5,302 bases of DNA from Fidelibacterota bacterium. Lineage in GTDB: Bacteria > Fidelibacterota > Fidelibacteria > Fidelibacterales > Fidelibacteraceae. A model generated the notes under the pieces. It saw nothing but the letters and a program-made list of their open reading frames with translations, was not told the origin of the DNA and did not search any database. The translations under genes were made by a program, and so were the position numbers. Positions 1-5,302 of the stretch are shown here, piece after piece; positions within the stretch are counted from its first letter, which is position 1; every line of letters starts with the position of its first letter. The stretch lies in the NCBI GenBank assembly GCA_023134755.1, contig JAGLUM010000177.1, forward strand, positions 1 through 5,302, in the 5' to 3' direction.

Positions 1-615
1 CTGTCCTACGGCGGTTTGCCGTAACGTGAGATTGGTGGTTTCTTTTACTTTCATAACAACAAACAGACCGGAAACTAAAAAGGCAACAGCGGTAAAGAAA
101 AATAATGAGTCATAGGAAACATCGAATAAGAAACCACCGATGGCGGGGCCTGCTCCCCACCCGATATTACCGGCCATCCGCATCAGGGCATATCCACCTG
201 AACGTTTTTTTGCAGGCAGAATATCCGCTATCATCGCTGAAGCAACGGGTTGGAAAAAGGATGATATTAAGTACTGACTGAGTAAAATGCCTGCCAACAC
301 CCAAATACCGAGGTCCGCCCGGATAGTGAGTCCCGCAAGCAGAAATATAAGGCTGCGACTCAGCTGGCTCCAGACCATTAACCCCTTTCGGCCAATCCGG
401 TCGGACAAGGACCCGCCTATACTTTGTGACACGGTACGGCAAATGGCTGCCGCGAGAAAAAACAAAGAAATGTGGGTCATAGAAACCCCACGAACCGTAT
501 GAAAATACACAGTCATAAAGGGGACAACTGCACCAAATCCAAGAGAATTGATAAACCATCCTACCATTAAGGCATGCAGACGATTATCAATATTTTTTAT
601 ATCTTGTATTTTCAT
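1..615 (-). CDS. MFS transporter, N-terminal half (gene cut by the left window edge)
   Basis: Inner-membrane transporter of the major facilitator superfamily; 205 residues are visible (MKIQDIKNIDNR...), about half the usual 400. About six hydrophobic helices can be seen, near residues 15-37, 48-65, 79-98, 103-125, 143-164 and 169-188, matching the first six-helix bundle. The loop between helices 2 and 3 carries the MFS signature motif A, GGSLSDRIGRKG (residues 67-78, with D72, R73, G75, R76). Helix 5 has GAGPAIGG (154-161), like motif C of drug/H+ antiporters, so a DHA1-type multidrug or metabolite efflux role is possible, but the substrate cannot be read from this half. The ATG (615-613) overlaps the TGA of the upstream HAD gene as ATGA. 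No strong ribosome site precedes it (only GCGGGTAG), so translation probably depends on coupling. Family assignment is firm; direction of transport and substrate are open. Confidence 0.92.
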   Translation of the reverse strand, partial: MKIQDIKNIDNRLHALMVGWFINSLGFGAVVPFMTVYFHTVRGVSMTHISLFFLAAAICRTVSQSIGGSLSDRIGRKGLMVWSQLSRSLIFLLAGLTIRADLGIWVLAGILLSQYLISSFFQPVASAMIADILPAKKRSGGYALMRMAGNIGWGAGPAIGGFLFDVSYDSLFFFTAVAFLVSGLFVVMKVKETTNLTLRQTAVGQ

Positions 616-1274
616 CTACCCGCTTGTAATAAGTGAATTAATATTTCAGGGGATAATTCAGCGTAATCTGAAACGATCATATCTGCTTCGTGTAAAATAC
701 TTTTATCAAACGTAGTGGAAATAGCAATAACTTTGGCACCGGCTGCTTTTCCGGAACGAATCCCATTTACCGAATCCTCAATAATAATGCATTCTTGAAT
801 TGGAATACCGATTTTTTCAGCCGCCATCAGATACGGTTCGGGATGTGGTTTGGTGTTCTGTACTTCCGTGGAGGTAATCATCATCGAAAATATATTATCA
901 ATCGAAATATTCTCAAAGGTCCATTCCATGATTTTCCGTGATGTGGATGTCACCAGCACATCCTGAAATTGCGTCCGGCAAGCGTTAAAAAGATCTAAAA
1001 AACCGGGTATATACCGCATATTCCGTTTAAATTCATCTAATAGATCAATCTGGTAGTCCCGTTTCAGACATTCAAGGTTTACTTTTGAATGAAATTTTTC
1101 ATCAATATACAAAAAAACCGCTTTCGCATCTTTTCCTTTAAAAAACAACCAGTCTTCCGGACCCACCTTGATACCATATTTCTTAAATTGCTTATTCATG
1201 GCAACTTCATACAGCGGTTCACTATCTACAACTACACCGTCAAAATCCATTAGTAATCCATATTTTTTGTTCAT
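612..1274 (-). CDS. HAD-superfamily hydrolase, beta-phosphoglucomutase/CbbY-like (subclass IA)
   Basis: A cytoplasmic 220-residue enzyme of the haloacid dehalogenase superfamily, likely a phosphatase or phosphomutase acting on a small phosphorylated metabolite such as a sugar phosphate. All four HAD motifs are visible. Motif I is DFDGVVVDSEP with nucleophile D10 and acid/base D12. Motif II is VTSTS (T109/S110 region). Motif III is the lysine of TKPHPEPY (K142). Motif IV is IIIEDSVNGI, with E166 and D167 for Mg2+. Residues of about 20-85 between motifs I and II form the helical C1 cap typical of subclass IA. Length is normal for the family. The start MNKKYGLLMDFDG leaves the expected short beta strand before motif I, so the internal ATG at residue 9 would be too late. 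The gene overlaps the downstream MFS gene by four bases (ATGA), suggesting a joint role with that transporter. An intrinsic terminator lies immediately upstream. Substrate is not predictable: the sequence fits generic phosphatases as well as beta-phosphoglucomutase. Confidence 0.93.
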   Translation of the reverse strand: MNKKYGLLMDFDGVVVDSEPLYEVAMNKQFKKYGIKVGPEDWLFFKGKDAKAVFLYIDEKFHSKVNLECLKRDYQIDLLDEFKRNMRYIPGFLDLFNACRTQFQDVLVTSTSRKIMEWTFENISIDNIFSMMITSTEVQNTKPHPEPYLMAAEKIGIPIQECIIIEDSVNGIRSGKAAGAKVIAISTTFDKSILHEADMIVSDYAELSPEILIHLLQAGR

Positions 1275-1276
1275 AT

Positions 1277-1303
1277 AAAAAAATCCCCGTAATTAATACG
1301 GGG
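1277..1303 (-). terminator. Rho-independent terminator after the ispG / 72-residue ORF transcript
   Basis: Read on the minus strand, CCCCGTA (1303-1297), a five-base loop, then TACGGGG (1291-1285) form a perfect 7-bp stem, followed by A and seven T (1283-1277). This is a textbook intrinsic terminator, 33 bases beyond the stop of the 72-residue ORF. On the plus strand the hairpin is the same, but it is followed by AATATAG and lacks a T-run, so it acts on the minus strand. Its T-run ends two bases before the HAD start codon. The GGGG of its 3' arm is the only SD-like sequence for that gene, at about 10 bases spacing. Confidence 0.88.
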
Positions 1304-1316
1304 AATATAGAAAAAT

Positions 1317-1322
1317 ATTATA
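1317..1322 (-). promoter_or_regulatory. Candidate -10 box for the HAD-MFS pair
   Basis: The minus strand reads TATAAT (1322-1317), a perfect sigma70 -10 match, between the stop of the 72-residue ORF and the terminator hairpin. No convincing -35 element was found 16-18 bases upstream (AACAAA at 17), and the region is so AT-rich that a chance match is likely. If it is real, transcription would begin around 1310 and the whole HAD leader would be the terminator-like hairpin. Confidence 0.25.
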
Positions 1323-1336
1323 ATAGGTTGAAATAA

Positions 1337-1555
1337 TTATTTGTTTTTGTTTCTCTTATATAAAATAGAAGCCGGCAGTACGATTACATAGCCGATAGTT
1401 AAAATAATCGGACTTACATACAAGGAGAGAGCATCATAGGTGTCTCCGAGGGCCATGACAATGTAACCGATAGTAATGACAGCCAGACTTGCCAGAAAAA
1501 TATATAAATTCACTCTTGATAATCCCAATGATTGAAAAAATTCGTTTGTTTTCAT
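1337..1555 (-). CDS. Small two-helix membrane protein, function unknown
   Basis: A 72-residue protein beginning MKTNEFFQSLGLSRVN. Two hydrophobic segments are visible, about residues 17-36 and 45-66, joined by a short polar loop GDTYDALS (37-44). The C-terminus KRNKNK is strongly basic. By the positive-inside rule both ends should face the cytoplasm. Layout and length resemble the small two-helix proteins grouped as DUF3098, including an N-terminal NLYIF-type start, a GYIVMALG turn and a P-x-I-L-x-I-G second helix, but this is a resemblance by eye, not a tested match. A good ribosome site, GAGGA (1567-1563), sits seven bases before the ATG, which supports the start. The gene lies 53 bases after ispG with no terminator between, and a strong terminator follows, so it is probably the last gene of the ispG transcript. 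No functional link to isoprenoid synthesis is known. Confidence 0.8.
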   Translation of the reverse strand: MKTNEFFQSLGLSRVNLYIFLASLAVITIGYIVMALGDTYDALSLYVSPIILTIGYVIVLPASILYKRNKNK

Positions 1556-1608
1556 AAGAAGGTCCTCGTTTTTATAATTTTACTTATTCTCTATGCCAGA
1601 TGCAAGAT

Positions 1609-2664
1609 TTACCTTGATTTGATGATGTTTATTAATCTGTCAACAATGCCTTCTAAGGTAAGGGTATTTGTTTTGTTCCCATTCTCAAACAGAATGACAT
1701 TCCCATCCCCTGTTCCTGCAATACCCAGATCCGCTTCCCGTGCTTCTCCGGGTCCATTGACTACACAACCCATTACTGCGACAGTTACATCCTTTTTAAT
1801 ATTTTCCACGCGGGATTCCAGTTCGTTTGCTATTGCGGCAACATCGTAGGAACAGCGTCCGCAAGTCGGACAGCTGATGACTTTTACTCCATCACGACGC
1901 AGATTCAGTGTCTGTAAAATTTGTTTTGCTACTTTTATTTCCTTGACGGGATCTGCAGATAACGATACCCGTAAGGTATCTCCAATGCCATCCGCTAAGA
2001 GGGCACCGATCCCCATTGACGAACGGATGCTTCCTGACTGTTCCGTACCCGCTTCCGTTACACCGAGATGCAGCGGGTAATCAAAGCGCTGCGAAAATAT
2101 CCGGTTAGCGCTGATCATGGTTACAACATCAGATGCTTTGATCGAGACAATAATATTCTTAAAATCTTGTTCTTCGCACAGACGAATATGACGTGCTGCA
2201 CTTTTTACCAAGGCTTTAGGTACTGGATGGCCGTATTTCTGAAGCAGATCTTTTTCCAGAGACCCTCCGTTTACTCCGATACGAATTGGAATACCGTAGG
2301 ATGTACAGGCAGATAAAACCGCTTTAATACGTTTCTCAGAACCAATGTTTCCGGGATTAATACGGATTTTATCCGCGCCGGCATCCAGCGAAGCTAAAGC
2401 AAGTTTGTAATCAAAATGAATATCTGCAACAAGCGGTATGAATATCCTTTTTTTTATCTCGGCAAAGGTGTTGACAGCTGCTGAATTAGGGACGGCCATT
2501 CGCACCAGTTCACATCCTGCCGCTTCCAGACGGTGGATCTGTTCAATGCTTTTTTCAACATTATCCGGAGCCGTATTGATCATACTTTGGATCGATACAG
2601 GAGCATCTCCCCCGATATGGATATTGCCAACCTGGATTTTTTTTGTTTTTCTGCGTTTTATCAT
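1609..2664 (-). CDS. ispG: 4-hydroxy-3-methylbut-2-en-1-yl diphosphate synthase (IspG/GcpE)
   Basis: Cytoplasmic [4Fe-4S] enzyme of the MEP (non-mevalonate) isoprenoid pathway. It reductively opens methylerythritol cyclodiphosphate to HMBPP, the substrate of IspH. The 351 residues fit the short bacterial form: an N-terminal TIM barrel to about residue 255, then an iron-sulfur domain. Barrel landmarks are VSIQSM (23-28), LVADIHFDYKLAL (78-90), RINPGNIG (101-108), IRIGVNGGSLEKDL (127-140), HLGVTEAG (199-206) and GIGDTLRVSL (226-235). The cluster ligands are present: C265 and C268 in CPTCGR, C300 in MGCVVNGPGEA, and E307. These numbers appear to coincide with the ligands of the Aquifex enzyme. 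The start MIKRRKTKKIQVG is supported by AGGA four bases upstream, a rather short spacing. The gene faces away from the lipoprotein gene and is followed by a small membrane-protein gene on the same strand. One deviation is Ile29 where the family usually has Thr (QSMTNT). Confidence 0.98.
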   Translation of the reverse strand: MIKRRKTKKIQVGNIHIGGDAPVSIQSMINTAPDNVEKSIEQIHRLEAAGCELVRMAVPNSAAVNTFAEIKKRIFIPLVADIHFDYKLALASLDAGADKIRINPGNIGSEKRIKAVLSACTSYGIPIRIGVNGGSLEKDLLQKYGHPVPKALVKSAARHIRLCEEQDFKNIIVSIKASDVVTMISANRIFSQRFDYPLHLGVTEAGTEQSGSIRSSMGIGALLADGIGDTLRVSLSADPVKEIKVAKQILQTLNLRRDGVKVISCPTCGRCSYDVAAIANELESRVENIKKDVTVAVMGCVVNGPGEAREADLGIAGTGDGNVILFENGNKTNTLTLEGIVDRLINIIKSR

Positions 2665-2790
2665 GATATCCTGTCATTTTCTTTTAAAATATAATCATTT
2701 TTCTGAAAATATTCCCTGTTTTATTTTTGGAAAAATAAATAAATTGTATTCAATCCAATGTAAATCCCATTCTCACAAAAGATAATTAAT

Positions 2791-2819
2791 TTGTAAATGA
2801 TTGCATAAACTATTATTAT
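2791..2819 (+). promoter_or_regulatory. Candidate sigma70-type promoter for the repeat lipoprotein gene (distal)
   Basis: TTGTAA (2791-2796) and TATTAT (2814-2819) are separated by 17 bases, giving four of six and five of six consensus matches. It would start transcription near 2826, leaving a leader of about 135 bases. The AT-rich setting makes a chance match plausible. Confidence 0.35.
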
Positions 2820-2829
2820 ACAAAATAAG

Positions 2830-2858
2830 CTGTAAATAAATATTGATTCGGTTATAAT
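2830..2858 (+). promoter_or_regulatory. Candidate sigma70-type promoter for the repeat lipoprotein gene (proximal)
   Basis: A perfect TATAAT (2853-2858) lies 17 bases after a weak -35, CTGTAA (2830-2835, three of six matches). Transcription would begin near 2865, about 97 bases before the ATG. It is an alternative to, or a second start alongside, the match 39 bases upstream. Confidence 0.35.
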
Positions 2859-2961
2859 GTACAATAATATGAATGCTTCTAAAAAATCAAGGTAAATTAA
2901 AAATTATATTTATTCAACTACCAAGTGTCAGAAATCAACGAAAAAAAACAAGGGAAATGAT

Positions 2962-5302
2962 ATGAAATATTTAGCAGTAATTTTGATTGTCTTGGGTGCA
3001 TTTATCGTATTTTCCTGCTCGATAGAAGATTTATTTAAGCAACCGACCGTTGAAATTACAGGATATACGCTGAAAGGCCTCCCGGCTGATACCGCTTTTC
3101 TTGATATTGATATGACCGTTTTAAACAACGATCACCGTCAAGTCCATGTTGCTGATGTGGATTACTCGATTGTCCTGGAAGGTATTACTTTGCCTGACCA
3201 GACTGCTATTATCAATCAAGATATGTACCCGGATTCTTCTATGGACCTGACATTGCCGCTGTCCATGCTTACCTCTGATGCCGTTAAAATCCTGGCTAAA
3301 CTCGATGCCGGTGAAGAACTTGATTATTCGGTTACCGGACTTTTTCATGTTGACGATCCTGTCTTTAATTTATTTGATCTCCCGCTCAATGTGTCCGGGA
3401 CAGCTACTGTTGATGCAGGATACGAAGATTTCTATGCAATGCCGGAAGTGAGTGTTCATGATATCTCCGGTAACTTCACTGCAAATGGCACTGACTCTTA
3501 TATATTTGATTTCGAAGTTTCCTGCTTTGTTCAGAACATGGATAGTCGCAACGTGACCATCGATGAAGTTGAATATCTGGTATATATCGAAGGCATTCCC
3601 TCAGAAACACATCTGTATTCAGAAACCTATTCAGAAGCTCTTGAGATCGACGGGAACGGCTCAGATTCTCTCAGATTACCTATTATGTTGACTTTAGATG
3701 CCACATCAGGCGCTCAACTTGCCTCAGCGATCCAGGATGGAAGCATTGATTATGTTGTAGAAGGTATTTTTCATGCCACAGAAGTTGACAGTATTGATAT
3801 AGATTTTTCATTACCGCTTTACATTACGGGCAATATGAGCGCCGATATTTTTTCAACTCTTTTTGTACAACCCACAGTTGAGATCATTGGCTACACCCTC
3901 AAAGAACTTCCCGGAGACACGACTTATCTTGAAATTGACATGCTTCTTACAAATAACGACACCCGCACCGCTCTTATCGCTGATGTGGATTATCAGGTGG
4001 TCATTGAAGAAATTACAGCCTTAGAAGAACATGTTGATATCAATCAAAGTATCGGAGCAACACCGCTTGAATTGACTTTGCCTCTCACCTTGCTAACCTC
4101 AGATGCTATTCAGATCCTGGCAAAATTAGATGCCGGCGAGGAACTGGCTTATAAAGCAACCGGAACCTTCCATATTGATGATCCGGTTTTAGAAGCATTT
4201 AATCTACCTATCAATATTGAAGGCATAGCCAGCGTTGAGGTTGGTTATGAGGAATTTTACGAACAACCCAATATTGAACTTTTGAACATAAAAGGTGATT
4301 TCACCGAAGATACTCAAGGAAACTATGTTTTTAATTTCGATGTTACGTGCATGATACAAAATATGGATACAAGAAGCGTCACGTTGAATGAGATCGAGTA
4401 TGTTGTTAATATTGAAGAACTGCTTTCCGAAACACAACTTTATTCCGACAGCTACAGCAATCCTTTTACTATTGCTGCAAGCGGTTCAGATTCCTTGAGT
4501 CTGCCGGTCGTACTGACCTTGGACGAAAGTACAGGTGCTCAATTAGCCCAGGCTATTAAAGACGGAACAATTGATTATTCAGTTGAAGGTATCATTTCTA
4601 TCATAGAAGTCAATGGTTCAGCTTTTGAATTCGCATTGCCCATTTACATCACAGGAAATACCTCAGCCGATATTTTTGCCGCTCTCTTTGAACAACCCAC
4701 GATCGAGGTCACCGGTTATACCTTAAAAGAACTCCCCGGCGATACGACTTATCTTGATATCGATATGCTTCTCACCAACAACGACACCCGCACAGCGCAC
4801 ATCTATGATGTTGAATATCAGGTGATCGTCGATGGCATTACCGCTTTGCCCGAACATGTTATTGTTGATCAAACAATCCCGGCTGACACCATTACACTGA
4901 CCCTACCCCTTACCTTCCTGACAAGTGACGCCATCCAGATGCTGAGCAAACTGGATGAAGGCGGAGAACTGCCCTATGCCGTGACCGGTACCTTCCATGT
5001 GGATGATCCGGTCTTGGAAGAATTTGATCTGCCCATTGATATTTCAGGTACAGCTACCATTGACGTGGGATTTGAAGATTTTTATGAACAACCCGAAGTT
5101 ACGGTAATCAGTATCGATGGTACATACCGTATCAATGGATTTACCTCCTACACTTTAAATTTCGATGTGGACTGCTCGGTCCATAATCTGGATTTACGGG
5201 AAGCAACCATTGACGAAGTTGAATATACCGTCACCATCGAAGATGTAAAATCCAATAAACATTATTATTCGAATACCTATTCGACGAATTTTGTTATTGC
5301 AG
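2962..5302 (+). CDS. Repeat lipoprotein with alternating LEA-14/WHy-like domains (3' end beyond window)
   Basis: An open frame of 780 complete codons with no stop before the right edge. The start has AGGG seven bases upstream of the ATG. Residues 1-19 form a lipoprotein signal: K2, a hydrophobic stretch, and lipobox VFSC with C19 as the lipidated residue. Ser at +2 would direct it to the outer membrane by the E. coli rule. The mature part is a chain of domains: A1 27-159, B1 160-302, A2 303-434, B2 435-577, A3 578-709, B3 from 710 (cut). Nearly every domain opens with a Q-P-x-[VI]-E type strand. A domains then show [VL]xNNDxR, YxVxxxxI, LTLPL, LTSDA and an end at LPxxxxG. B domains show a single Cys, QNMD or HNLD, DEVEY or NEIEY, and an end at LPLYITG or LPIYITG. 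This pattern matches the LEA type 2/WHy fold, with NND in place of the common NPN. The protein is strongly acidic. Role unknown: a periplasm-facing rod or lipid- or stress-related protein are guesses. The domain family is a by-eye call. Confidence 0.9.
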   Translation, partial: MKYLAVILIVLGAFIVFSCSIEDLFKQPTVEITGYTLKGLPADTAFLDIDMTVLNNDHRQVHVADVDYSIVLEGITLPDQTAIINQDMYPDSSMDLTLPLSMLTSDAVKILAKLDAGEELDYSVTGLFHVDDPVFNLFDLPLNVSGTATVDAGYEDFYAMPEVSVHDISGNFTANGTDSYIFDFEVSCFVQNMDSRNVTIDEVEYLVYIEGIPSETHLYSETYSEALEIDGNGSDSLRLPIMLTLDATSGAQLASAIQDGSIDYVVEGIFHATEVDSIDIDFSLPLYITGNMSADIFSTLFVQPTVEIIGYTLKELPGDTTYLEIDMLLTNNDTRTALIADVDYQVVIEEITALEEHVDINQSIGATPLELTLPLTLLTSDAIQILAKLDAGEELAYKATGTFHIDDPVLEAFNLPINIEGIASVEVGYEEFYEQPNIELLNIKGDFTEDTQGNYVFNFDVTCMIQNMDTRSVTLNEIEYVVNIEELLSETQLYSDSYSNPFTIAASGSDSLSLPVVLTLDESTGAQLAQAIKDGTIDYSVEGIISIIEVNGSAFEFALPIYITGNTSADIFAALFEQPTIEVTGYTLKELPGDTTYLDIDMLLTNNDTRTAHIYDVEYQVIVDGITALPEHVIVDQTIPADTITLTLPLTFLTSDAIQMLSKLDEGGELPYAVTGTFHVDDPVLEEFDLPIDISGTATIDVGFEDFYEQPEVTVISIDGTYRINGFTSYTLNFDVDCSVHNLDLREATIDEVEYTVTIEDVKSNKHYYSNTYSTNFVIA
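3040..3867 (+). repeat. Super-repeat unit 1 (domains A1 + B1) of the lipoprotein
   Basis: Codes for residues 27-302 (276 residues). A1 begins at QPTVEITGY and B1 at MPEVSVHDI. It is the most diverged unit. A1 has one extra residue compared with A2 and A3, and lacks the ELPGDTTYL block (it has GLPADTAFL instead). B1 keeps the exact 143-residue length of B2. It directly follows the short linker after the lipidated cysteine, so the first domain sits about seven residues from the membrane anchor. Confidence 0.9.
3868..4692 (+). repeat. Super-repeat unit 2 (domains A2 + B2) of the lipoprotein
   Basis: Codes for residues 303-577 (275 residues). A2 aligned by hand without gaps to A3 gives about 92 identities in 132 positions (70%). 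B2 has the same length as B1 and shares QNMD, the LTLD...GAQLA...I.DG.IDY block and the LPxYITGNxSADIF ending. Confidence 0.92.
4693..5302 (+). repeat. Super-repeat unit 3 (domain A3 + start of B3), cut by the window edge
   Basis: Codes for residues 578-780. A3 is complete (578-709); B3 begins at QPEVTV (710) and 71 residues are visible. B3 retains the single Cys (738), the HNLD turn and DEVEYTVTIE, but is more diverged from B1 and B2 than those are from each other. More units or a different C-terminal domain may follow beyond the window. Confidence 0.9.

Larger units (their letters stand above)
2665..2961. other. AT-rich divergent intergenic region
   Basis: These 297 bases separate the divergent ispG and lipoprotein genes and must hold both promoters. 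The stretch is visibly much richer in A and T than the flanking genes, with many ATAAT-type and poly-A/T tracts. I see no credible small gene, no structured RNA and no tRNA. Two sigma70-like matches face the lipoprotein gene and are listed separately. For ispG no convincing pair of -35 and -10 boxes could be assigned on the minus strand. Confidence 0.8.

Noticed and set aside
167..559. 130-residue open frame on the minus strand
   Set aside because: It lies in another frame of the MFS gene, is rich in Cys, Trp and Tyr, and has no domain pattern. The in-frame MFS product with motif A and six helices explains the region.
1556..1608. Possible terminator between ispG and the 72-residue ORF
   Set aside because: Only a weak GC...GC pairing near TGCATCTGGCA is seen, with no stable stem followed by a T-run, so I treat the two genes as cotranscribed.
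2722..2729. TATTTTTG, a match to the Bacteroidota -7 promoter element TAnnTTTG
   Set aside because: There is no TTTG-type -33 partner at the right distance, the match is expected by chance in such AT-rich DNA, and the short IspG argues against Bacteroidota.
1532..2785. Several plus-strand open frames opposite ispG
   Set aside because: They are antisense shadows of a strongly conserved enzyme gene, with no ribosome sites or recognisable products.
2928..4437. Minus-strand open frames opposite the lipoprotein gene
   Set aside because: They are antisense to a continuous plus-strand coding frame with clear protein-level repeats, and their sequences show no family features.
3040..5302. Long tandem repeat as a possible mobile or CRISPR-like array
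   Set aside because: The period (about 825 bases) is a multiple of three, the frame stays open, and repeat similarity is at protein level with silent changes. It is a coding domain array.

Overview
The window looks like an ordinary chromosomal stretch from a diderm (Gram-negative-type) bacterium with an AT-rich genome. It holds five protein genes in two divergent blocks around an AT-rich intergenic region at 2665-2961. The diderm assignment rests mainly on the signal peptide and lipobox of the right-hand gene. The IspG present is the short two-domain form, not the long three-domain form usual in Bacteroidota, Chlorobi and Chlamydiae. That argues mildly against those groups, but I cannot name the phylum. 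No RNA gene, mobile element or CRISPR array was seen.

Left block (minus strand, read from 2664 down to 1). ispG encodes the iron-sulfur enzyme of the penultimate step of the MEP isoprenoid pathway. A 72-residue protein with two membrane segments follows 53 bases later and probably shares its transcript. That transcript is closed by a clear intrinsic terminator at 1277-1303. The terminator's T-run ends only two bases before the start codon of the next gene, a HAD-family phosphatase/phosphomutase, whose only SD-like bases lie inside the hairpin. The HAD gene overlaps the start of an MFS transporter gene by an ATGA junction. These two are therefore translationally coupled and may act together, for example uptake or efflux of a compound plus dephosphorylation. 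The MFS gene runs off the left edge after its first six membrane helices.

Right block (plus strand, 2962 to the edge). A very long reading frame without a stop (780 complete codons in the window) encodes a lipoprotein. It is built from a super-repeat of about 275 residues, and each super-repeat consists of two different but related beta-rich domains, A (about 132 residues) and B (143 residues). The domains resemble the LEA-14/WHy (LEA type 2) fold. The order seen is A1-B1-A2-B2-A3-B3, with B3 cut by the window edge. The protein is strongly acidic, and each B domain carries one cysteine at an exact 275-residue spacing. This repeat lipoprotein is the most unusual item in the window; its function is unknown.
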